Of a DNA stretch of 38,907 nucleotides, positions 28,487 through 36,641 are shown in pieces; the stretch's first letter is position 1, and each line of letters begins with the position of its first letter. Made by a program: the position numbers and the translations under genes. The DNA is from Puniceicoccales bacterium. GTDB lineage: Bacteria > Verrucomicrobiota > Verrucomicrobiia > Opitutales > LL51. The DNA lies in assembly GCA_031284165.1 (NCBI GenBank), contig JAITAK010000033.1, positions 1 through 38,907 on the forward strand, given 5' to 3'. The notes beneath the pieces are model-generated. The model ran no database searches and was not told where the DNA came from. It saw only the letters and a program-made list of their open reading frames with translations.

Positions 28487-31012
28487 TCATTTTTCCACGC
28501 TAATTGCTTTTAAATCCCAGATCTCCCGAGCATACTCGTGAATTGTCCGATCGCTGGAAAATTTTCCGATGCGCGCCGTATTGAGAATTGCCATTCTAGC
28601 CCAAAGGGAGCGATCGCGATAGGCCATATTGACGCGATGCTGGGCGTTGCAGTAGGCACGGTAATCGGCAAGGACGAAGAAAGGATCTCGATAAATGAGA
28701 TTTTCGGCAATTTCTCGCATTGGATTTTCTCCGTTTGCCGTCGCAAAGAAATCGGAATACATCCAATCTAAAACGGCCTTCAGTTCCTCGTCGCTGTTAT
28801 AGTAAGTTTGTGGATTGTATCCTGAACATTTAAGCGCGGCAATTTCCTTTTCTGTATTGCCGAAGATAAAGATATTCTCCTCACCTACTTCCTCAAGAAT
28901 CTCGACATTGGCTCCATCGAGCGTTCCGATGGTACAGGCACCGTTAAGGGCAAGTTTCATATTTCCCGTGCCGGAAGCCTCTTTCCCTGCCGTAGAAATT
29001 TGTTCAGAGAGATCAGCGGCGGGGATAATCTTTTCCGCAACGGTCACACAGTAATTGGGAATAAAAATCACCTTAAGTTTATCATTAATTTTGCGGTTAC
29101 TATTAATAAAGTTGGCAGCAAGATTAATGGCATGGATAATTTTTTTGGCCATGGCGTATCCAGGAGCTGCCTTAGCACTGAAAATAAATAGACGAGGATG
29201 GATGAAATCTATATGGGGATCTTTAGCGATGCGGCGAAATAGGGATAGAATATGCAAAAGATTGAGATGCTGCCGTTTGTATTCATGGAGTCGCTTGATT
29301 TGGACGTCGAACAGGGCCTCGGGATTAATCTGAATTTTCAGGGTACGCTGAATAAATGCTGCAAGGGATACCTTATTTTTTTGTTTAATGGCCATGAACT
29401 GCTCCTGAAAGGTTCGATCGTCAGCAAAAGGAACTAAGCGCTGCAATTGATCTAAATCTTTAACCCAGTTAGGACCAATTTTAGAATCGATAAGTTCGGC
29501 GAGCCCGGGATTGCAGAGTTTGAGCCAACGGCGAGGCGTAATGCCGTTAGTTTTATTATTAAAACGTTCAGGATATAATGCGTTGAACCCCGAAAAGAGT
29601 TGGGATTGAAGAAGCTCCGAATGCATGCGAGCCACACCATTGATCGAATGACTGCCCACTACTGCGAGGTAAGCCATGCGAATGGAGGGACAATGATCTT
29701 GATTAATGATTGATAGTTCTTGTTTTTTGGTATTATCATTGGGCCAGCGACGTTCCACATCCCCTTCAAGGAATCGCCGGTTAATTTCGCAAATGATTTG
29801 GTAATGGCGCGGCAATACTTTTTGAAAGAGAGATACAGTCCAGGTCTCCAACGCTTCGGGGAGGAGCGTATGATTCGTATAAGCGAAAATTGCCTGGCAC
29901 ATCGTCCAAGCCTCTTCCCAAGGGATACGCTCTTCGTCGATAAAAATGCGCATGAACTCGACGATCGCGATAGTAGGATGTGTATCATTGAGTTGAATGG
30001 CTGTCGTTTCTTTAAATTTAGACCAATCGCTATTGAGATGTTTATAACGGCGGATGATATCCTTTATAGAACAGGCCACGAAGAAATATTGTTGGACGAG
30101 ACGCAGTTCCTTCCCTTGTTCCGTAGAATCGTTAGGATAGAGGACCTTGGAAATTGTCTCCTTATCCACTTTATCATATACGGCTTGAACGTAATCACCG
30201 CGATTAAAATCCTCTAAGGCGAATTCCTCTGTAGCCCGCGCTTCCCAGAGGCGAAGAAAATTGACCGTTTCGGCACCGTAACCGACAATAGGAATATCCC
30301 AGGGCATGCCTACGATATCTTTAGTCTGTTCCCAAAGCGGCATCCAATCGCCTCGATCGTTGTAGCCATCGCGAACAAAACCATATAATCTGACGCGCTG
30401 CGCATTTTCAGGGCGTATAATTTGCCAGGGACTTCCGCCGGCGATCATCCAATGATCTGGAAGTTCCACCTGTTTCCCGTCGCAAATTTCTTGGCGGAAT
30501 AGACCGAATTCATAGTGAATGCCATAGCCCACCGTCGGATAATTCAGCGTTGCCAACGAATCGAGGAAACAAGAGGCAAGGCGACCTAAACCTCCATTTC
30601 CAAGGCCCAAATCTTGACCTTCATCGAAGATTTCATCGAGATTTTGCCCTAATTCGTGGAGCGCGGTGCGCATTTCGTAAAAAATTCCCGAATTATATAA
30701 GTTATTTTTCAAGAGCCTCCCCGGCAAATACTCTAAAGAGAGATAGTATAAACGCCGCACATTGGATTCGTGGTGAACGCGCTGCGTTTTGATATAGCGA
30801 TGAAGAATTTTATCCCGTACTGCATAGCAAGTGGCTAGCCACCAATCATGTTGCGTTGCTGACGAGGGTTCTCGCGCCAAAGTGCATTCCAAATGATGTA
30901 AAATTAGGCGCTTTATTTCCTCGACAGTCGTGCGAACAAAAAACTCTATTTCTACATTCTCCCCTTGCTGGCTTTTCTCTTGAAAGCGACTTAATTCTGA
31001 TTTCTCCATCAT
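28487..31012 (-). CDS. glgP: Glycogen/starch phosphorylase
   Basis: 841 aa; [42 protein letters not shown] site [28 protein letters not shown]. Confidence 0.96.
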   Translation of the reverse strand: MMEKSELSRFQEKSQQGENVEIEFFVRTTVEEIKRLILHHLECTLAREPSSATQHDWWLATCYAVRDKILHRYIKTQRVHHESNVRRLYYLSLEYLPGRLLKNNLYNSGIFYEMRTALHELGQNLDEIFDEGQDLGLGNGGLGRLASCFLDSLATLNYPTVGYGIHYEFGLFRQEICDGKQVELPDHWMIAGGSPWQIIRPENAQRVRLYGFVRDGYNDRGDWMPLWEQTKDIVGMPWDIPIVGYGAETVNFLRLWEARATEEFALEDFNRGDYVQAVYDKVDKETISKVLYPNDSTEQGKELRLVQQYFFVACSIKDIIRRYKHLNSDWSKFKETTAIQLNDTHPTIAIVEFMRIFIDEERIPWEEAWTMCQAIFAYTNHTLLPEALETWTVSLFQKVLPRHYQIICEINRRFLEGDVERRWPNDNTKKQELSIINQDHCPSIRMAYLAVVGSHSINGVARMHSELLQSQLFSGFNALYPERFNNKTNGITPRRWLKLCNPGLAELIDSKIGPNWVKDLDQLQRLVPFADDRTFQEQFMAIKQKNKVSLAAFIQRTLKIQINPEALFDVQIKRLHEYKRQHLNLLHILSLFRRIAKDPHIDFIHPRLFIFSAKAAPGYAMAKKIIHAINLAANFINSNRKINDKLKVIFIPNYCVTVAEKIIPAADLSEQISTAGKEASGTGNMKLALNGACTIGTLDGANVEILEEVGEENIFIFGNTEKEIAALKCSGYNPQTYYNSDEELKAVLDWMYSDFFATANGENPMREIAENLIYRDPFFVLADYRAYCNAQHRVNMAYRDRSLWARMAILNTARIGKFSSDRTIHEYAREIWDLKAISVEK

Positions 31013-31098
31013 ACCCTTAATACTTTTTATTTAAATTTTGCTTTTTGCCAATAAAAATATTGCATCGAACATTTTCATGTTATGAAAAAGAGGGTGTT

Positions 31099-31833
31099 TT
31101 TATGTATTTATTATCAATCAACGCGTCTCTGAAATTTTTAGTTTTTATTTTGCTTTCCTTCGGGAACGGGTTACTGGAAGGGCGCTTTGTTCATCGATAC
31201 AATCGTCATCGAGTTCAGCGCGATGGAGCATCCTTAGGAGAAGCGATGGAAAAAATGGAAAAAGATTCAGCAACGCCGTCGTCGAAATTCCTCGACCATC
31301 GAAGAAATAATGACAACGAGGACCACTGCAAAGAAAGGCCTAAGGAAGAGCGTCATCCTATAGAAACAGCCCTGATTGTGGCCAAACACAATCGCGATTT
31401 TGAGTACTTCTCGACGATCTTGCGATCGATGAAGGGCAAAGGTCATCGCCTAAACTGTATCGGAGATAATGAACAACAGCGCTATATTCTCCGAGCTGAG
31501 GAAAAGGATGCTCTACAAAATAGAGCAAACCGAGAGAAAATGTCAGGAGTCTATGCCGTTATCATACTCAATGAGTCTCTGGAACATTGGATGGGAAAAG
31601 CGACCATAACTTTGGAATATATTCGCTATGGCTCTCTTCGACCTTACGTATTGCATTTTCCTATTGAAGTGCGTCCTGTAAGCGATAAGCGGCAAATATT
31701 CATCTTTCTCGATCCCGTAGCCAAGCATAAAAAGAAATTTATTGCATGGAAAGTGACCTTCCATGACGTAGAACATCACGTATCTCATTCTATGGCGAGC
31801 TTCGCTTGGGAAACATTGACGAAAAAACGTTGA
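31099..31833 (+). CDS. Exported hypothetical protein (track ORF starts 31045; ATG 31099 more likely)
   Basis: Signal-like MYLLSINASLKFLVFILLSFGNGLLEG; charged linker; C-terminal beta-like segment; no family recognised. Confidence 0.6.
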   Translation, partial: FMYLLSINASLKFLVFILLSFGNGLLEGRFVHRYNRHRVQRDGASLGEAMEKMEKDSATPSSKFLDHRRNNDNEDHCKERPKEERHPIETALIVAKHNRDFEYFSTILRSMKGKGHRLNCIGDNEQQRYILRAEEKDALQNRANREKMSGVYAVIILNESLEHWMGKATITLEYIRYGSLRPYVLHFPIEVRPVSDKRQIFIFLDPVAKHKKKFIAWKVTFHDVEHHVSHSMASFAWETLTKKR

Positions 31834-31873
31834 CGCTATGCCCTTTAACGCGTATCTATTGTAAATCTTCTTC

Positions 31874-34018
31874 TCAATTCAATGAGCTTGTTGCCCATAT
31901 TTTCCTTTTTATAAACTGACTTAGCTCCACGAGCCGGTTTCCTATTTGTTGCCAAGATTTGGCTATGGAATCTAGCTTCTCCTTGAAAACTTTCTGAGCG
32001 ACCACCGAAAAAATATCGGCTAAGGCGTTTAACTTTGCGGAAATGATGTCATACCATAATTGAAGTAAAAGCGTCGATTGGATTTTGAATTCCGCAGGCA
32101 GAGTCGCTAAATTTGTTTTAAGCGTTTCAATCGTCGCTTGAATATGTTCCTTAATCGAACTTTTTAATCTTGAAGTCCTATCTTCAAATAGTGAATCGAA
32201 AGTTTTAGCCATTTTTTCGAATTCTTTGGAACCGATGAGAATTTCTAAAACAGGCGCTTGCTGCCCCATCCATTGATCACAAAATAAGCCGTAATTTAGA
32301 GCTTTAATGTACTCTTGATAAATATCCTCTGTGTTGGAACATTGCCCATCGCTGTGGGTATGAGCTTTATGGGCAGCAATTAAACGATCCGCAATCGCTC
32401 TTGCATAAACATTTTGTGGAGAAGGTGGCAATACAGCATTGATTTCCTTCCATTTTTGAGTTGCGGTATCGATTTCCTTTTGCTTTGGAGTAGCATCGAT
32501 TTCTTTCTGCTTTTGAGTTTCTTGGCCAACGACACAGCGCAATGCAGCACTTAATTCGATCAAGCGTTTTCCCGTCCGTCGCCAGGGTTCAGCCATAGCC
32601 ATTGGATCCGCTTTTGTCATGGGACCGCCTTGGACCATTTGATTTTTCTTGGCCACTAACTTTTTTGTAGTCGTTTGACCTTCTTCAGCTATAGGATTGC
32701 TGTGGACATTGAGTCCCTCTTGGGTTATGGAATTCCCTTCGACAATGAGATCGCCTTTAGCGATTTCCTGGGCAATCGATAAAAAAATATTCGCTAAAGC
32801 GTACAGTTTCATGGAAATATATCTCACACTCCACAATAGCGGTGAAACATCAGAAATCGAAATTGTATAACATTCCTCCAATTTTTCTAATGTGCCTTTG
32901 TTGAGCAAAAAGTCTTCCTTCGCATTGGTAATGGTTCTCAGAATCAGATTTTTGACTTCATCTCTTAATTCTAGTTCCTTTGTTTTTTCATCATTAAATA
33001 ATGAATCAAAATTTTTCTCCATGATATTAAACGCCATGGAACCTACTAATGTTTCTAAGATAGGCCTTTCATTTTTATTATGCGTATCGCAAAATAGACC
33101 GTATTCTAAAATTTTCATGTAGTACTGATAAGTGTTTTCATTGCCGCAACACCTCAGGAGTTTCAAAACATTTTCTCGTATACTGAGTAATTGCGTTTTT
33201 TCAAAATTTTCATATTGATCTTGTTGCGCCGAATGTGGTAGTTCTCCATTTAAAGTCTTCCATCCTACGGCAGGATCTTCTGAAATGCGATGTCCACTGA
33301 AAGCTTGTAAGGTATCCTCTAAGTATCGGCTGAATGCAGTAAGTTGTTTTTCCGTTTTTTCCCAAAGTTTAGCTTCAGCGATAAACTTTGGTCCTTTTTT
33401 AGCCGTAATGCCCCGGGCCACCGACGAAAAAATATCCGCTAAAGCACGTAATTTCATAGATATATATTTTACATTCTGTACATTCAGGGGTTGCACTTTA
33501 ACCGATGAGGAATATTTTTCTAATTTTTCCGACTTTTTCCTATTAAGCAAAAAGTCCCCTTGAGCGTTAGCGATTACCTTTCGAATAAGATCCTTGATGT
33601 CATCTTTTAACGTTGGTTCTTCTTCAGCTTCGTCATTAAATAATGAATCAAAATTTTGATCTATAGTCATGGGCTCTTCAGGCCCAAATAACATTTCTAG
33701 AATAGGTAACGACTTTTGGACCATGATGCGTCGCGTATCGCCAAATAAAGCGCATTTTAAAATATTTATATAATACTCATAAACCTTTTCATTACCACAA
33801 TGCTTCAAAAGTTTCAAGACACGCTTTTGTATACGAGGCAATTGCTCTTTTTCGAAGTTTTTGTATGAATTTAGTGGTGTGGATTGAGATAATATACGAT
33901 CTAAACGTTTCCACATGATTGCTGGGTCTTGCAAAGTGTTATGCTCTTTAAAACCTTGCGCGACAGGAATGGCCAATAAGCTTACAGCTAAAAAACTGAC
34001 ATTAAATATTCTTTTCAT
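31874..34018 (-). CDS. Exported protein made of three divergent copies of an unrecognised ~200-aa helical domain
   Basis: Signal peptide MKRIFNVSFLAVSLLAIPVAQG; triplicated landmarks (..YYINILKCALFGD/YYMKILEYGLFCD/EYIKALNYGLFCD; FDSLFNDE/FDSLFNDE/FDSLFEDR; YISMKLRALADIF/YISMKLYALANIF/IISAKLNALADIF). Confidence 0.85.
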   Translation of the reverse strand: MKRIFNVSFLAVSLLAIPVAQGFKEHNTLQDPAIMWKRLDRILSQSTPLNSYKNFEKEQLPRIQKRVLKLLKHCGNEKVYEYYINILKCALFGDTRRIMVQKSLPILEMLFGPEEPMTIDQNFDSLFNDEAEEEPTLKDDIKDLIRKVIANAQGDFLLNRKKSEKLEKYSSSVKVQPLNVQNVKYISMKLRALADIFSSVARGITAKKGPKFIAEAKLWEKTEKQLTAFSRYLEDTLQAFSGHRISEDPAVGWKTLNGELPHSAQQDQYENFEKTQLLSIRENVLKLLRCCGNENTYQYYMKILEYGLFCDTHNKNERPILETLVGSMAFNIMEKNFDSLFNDEKTKELELRDEVKNLILRTITNAKEDFLLNKGTLEKLEECYTISISDVSPLLWSVRYISMKLYALANIFLSIAQEIAKGDLIVEGNSITQEGLNVHSNPIAEEGQTTTKKLVAKKNQMVQGGPMTKADPMAMAEPWRRTGKRLIELSAALRCVVGQETQKQKEIDATPKQKEIDTATQKWKEINAVLPPSPQNVYARAIADRLIAAHKAHTHSDGQCSNTEDIYQEYIKALNYGLFCDQWMGQQAPVLEILIGSKEFEKMAKTFDSLFEDRTSRLKSSIKEHIQATIETLKTNLATLPAEFKIQSTLLLQLWYDIISAKLNALADIFSVVAQKVFKEKLDSIAKSWQQIGNRLVELSQFIKRKIWATSSLN

Positions 34019-34262
34019 ATTTTTTATCCTTATCTTTTTTAATTAATTTCACAATATATTACTTAAAGTTAATTATTTGCCAGAATTTAATTATATAAAA
34101 AAGTGTCCATTGCGCAGCTTTAAAAGTTTCCTATCGCTTCGCTTTGGGACTTTCATAGTCAGTCATTTTCAGCGCAATTCGATTTTGTCTTATTATGTAG
34201 TGTGTAGATCCCAGTTGCGAATAAAAGATTGCTGAAAGGCAATTTGCCATTTTTTTCTAAGA

Positions 34263-35036
34263 ATGCCCACTTTAGAAATCCGCAACCTAACCCTATATCG
34301 AGGCGAAAAATGCATTTTGGACGATTTTTCTTTGACGATTCCTACAGGAGAAATGCATGCCCTCATGGGCAAAAACGGTATGGGTAAGAGTTCTCTGGCC
34401 AAAGCGATTGCCGGCCATCCCGACTATGCAATGACTAAAGGTGAAATCATTTTCGATGGCGAAGATATTGGTCAGCTTCCTCCGGAATTACGGGCCCAAC
34501 GGGGTATTTTCCTAGCCTTCCAGCATCCCATTGAAATCCCCGGCGTATCGCTGAGCAATTTTATCCGCAGTGCTATGAATGCGCAAAATAAAAAAATGGA
34601 GACCGTTGCGTTCTACAAATTACTTTATGAAAATATGGATCACTTAGGATTGAATCGAGAATTTTCATCTCGAGCGATGAATATGGGCTTTTCTGGTGGT
34701 GAAAAAAAGCGTTGTGAAGTGCTCCAAATCCTTATGTTACGGCCGTCGTTTGTTCTTCTGGATGAAATCGACAGCGGTCTCGATATAGATGCTTTAAAGG
34801 TCATCAGTGAAAGCCTCAATGCTCTGCGCTCCGAGTCATTCTCTGGTCTGCTCATTACTCATTATCCGCGTCTCTTTGATAATATCACTCCTCAAAAAGT
34901 GCATATCCTCGAAAGCGGTAAAATTACGCATTCCGGAGGACTGGAAATCGTTCGCCATCTCGAAACGATGGGCTATACTTTCACTGATCACAACGAAAGT
35001 TCAGGAAAAGAAATGGCGAAAAGCGGAGGTGTATAG
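34263..35036 (+). CDS. sufC: Fe-S cluster assembly ATPase SufC
   Basis: ABC ATPase; HALMGKNGMGKSSLAKAIAGHPDYAMTKGEIIFDG; MGFSGGEKKRCEVLQ signature; LLDEIDSGLDIDALK. Confidence 0.96.
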   Translation: MPTLEIRNLTLYRGEKCILDDFSLTIPTGEMHALMGKNGMGKSSLAKAIAGHPDYAMTKGEIIFDGEDIGQLPPELRAQRGIFLAFQHPIEIPGVSLSNFIRSAMNAQNKKMETVAFYKLLYENMDHLGLNREFSSRAMNMGFSGGEKKRCEVLQILMLRPSFVLLDEIDSGLDIDALKVISESLNALRSESFSGLLITHYPRLFDNITPQKVHILESGKITHSGGLEIVRHLETMGYTFTDHNESSGKEMAKSGGV

Positions 35037-35128
35037 TGAGTAAAATACATACTTTCGCATTGATCATTCATCAATACCATCACAATCCATAACCATCATT
35101 ATTCCTTATTGAAGACCCATTCAATGCT

Positions 35129-36511
35129 ATGAATTTTTCCGACGATCATCATTTCCATGTTGCTACAACCTACCCATTCGACGCCGGTATCGGTTTAAAT
35201 AGGGATACCGTAGCTTATATTAGCCAGGTCAAGAATGAAGAGCCCTGGCTCCGCGCATTTCGTTTTCAAGCGCTTGAGCGCTTTTGGGAAATGCCTATGC
35301 CGCCACGCCTTAAATCCCACGGTATCGACGATTTGGATTTCCATAGCATTCGCTATTACCTTGCCAATCATCAAGGACCTCAACGGACTTGGGATGAAGT
35401 CCCGACAGAAGTTCGAATGACTTTTGACCGCCTTGGCATCCCTGAACTGGAACGAAAATTTCTTGCGGGTGTTGAAGCTCAATTTGATAGCGAAGCTGCC
35501 TATAATCGCATTCAAGATGCTATCGCCAAAGAAGGCGTCATTTTTGTCGACTCCGCGGTTGGCCTTAAAAAACATCCTGAAATTTTTAAGCCCTACTTTG
35601 CTTCGGTCGTCCCCATAGGTGATAATAAATTTAGCGCATTGAACAGTGCTGTTTTTAGTGGAGGGAGTTTTATCTACGTTCCCAAAGGGATTAAAGTGCA
35701 ACAGCCACTTCAGGCTTATTTTCGCATTAACGCCCAGAATTTTGGTCAATTTGAGCGCACCCTCATCATCGTCGACGAAGGTGCTGAAGTAACTTATATG
35801 GAAGGGTGTACCGCACCGCGTTTTGGCACAGCGACGCTTCATTCTGCTGTTGTTGAACTTATCGCCCTCAAGGGCGCCAAAATTCAATACATTACGGTCC
35901 AGAACTGGTCTAATAACGTCTACAATTTGGTGACGAAGCGGGGAGTTGCGCATGAAAATGCCGAAATTCGCTGGATTGACTGTAATATTGGATCTAGACT
36001 CACTGTGAAATATCCAACAATTCTCCTTCAAGGAGAAAAGGCACGCGGTGAAGTTCTCTCTATTGCTCTGGCTTCAGACGGGCAAATTCAAGACACAGGA
36101 GCCAAGATGATTCACCTCGCTTCGAATACAAGTTCTAACATTATCGCTAAATCGATTTCAAAAGGCAATGGATGGGCTTCCTACAGAGGTATGATCCACA
36201 TCCATCCTCAATTGGAGAACTGCAAAAATAACACGCAATGCGACGCATTGCTCATCAATCATCACAGCCGCAGCGATACCCATCCTCAGATTATAATTCA
36301 CGGGAATCGGCACTGGGTACAACATGAAGCCAGCGTGGCAAAAATCGACGAAGAGCGGCTCTACTATCTTCAACAGCGCGGCATTCCTCCAGGGCAAGCG
36401 ATGAGTCTATGCGTCAACGGCTTTGTTAACGAACTTATCCAGGAATTTCCGTTGGAATACAGCGTCGAGCTCAGGCGTCTCATCGATCTGGAAATCCACG
36501 CTCGCCAATAA
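35129..36511 (+). CDS. sufB: Fe-S cluster assembly scaffold SufB
   Basis: 460 aa; [88 protein letters not shown]. Confidence 0.96.
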   Translation: MNFSDDHHFHVATTYPFDAGIGLNRDTVAYISQVKNEEPWLRAFRFQALERFWEMPMPPRLKSHGIDDLDFHSIRYYLANHQGPQRTWDEVPTEVRMTFDRLGIPELERKFLAGVEAQFDSEAAYNRIQDAIAKEGVIFVDSAVGLKKHPEIFKPYFASVVPIGDNKFSALNSAVFSGGSFIYVPKGIKVQQPLQAYFRINAQNFGQFERTLIIVDEGAEVTYMEGCTAPRFGTATLHSAVVELIALKGAKIQYITVQNWSNNVYNLVTKRGVAHENAEIRWIDCNIGSRLTVKYPTILLQGEKARGEVLSIALASDGQIQDTGAKMIHLASNTSSNIIAKSISKGNGWASYRGMIHIHPQLENCKNNTQCDALLINHHSRSDTHPQIIIHGNRHWVQHEASVAKIDEERLYYLQQRGIPPGQAMSLCVNGFVNELIQEFPLEYSVELRRLIDLEIHARQ

Positions 36512-36526
36512 AAAGAGAAATTCAAA

Positions 36527-36549
36527 GGGAGCACTTTTGCGGTGCTCCC
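36527..36549. terminator. Hairpin downstream of sufB
   Basis: GGGAGCAC-ttttgcg-GTGCTCCC, perfect 8-bp stem between convergent genes; no strong T-run. Confidence 0.5.
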
Positions 36550-36641
36550 CAATGAATCTTAATAAAAATAAAACGTTCAACAAAATTTTAAGTATAGCTT
36601 CAATGTTTCCCCAAGATCAGTCTTCATTGGTAGGGTCAGGT

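Noticed and set aside
35195-36031. 278-aa ORF antisense to sufB
   Set aside because: Lies entirely within strongly recognised sufB coding sequence; no family resemblance; typical antisense shadow ORF.
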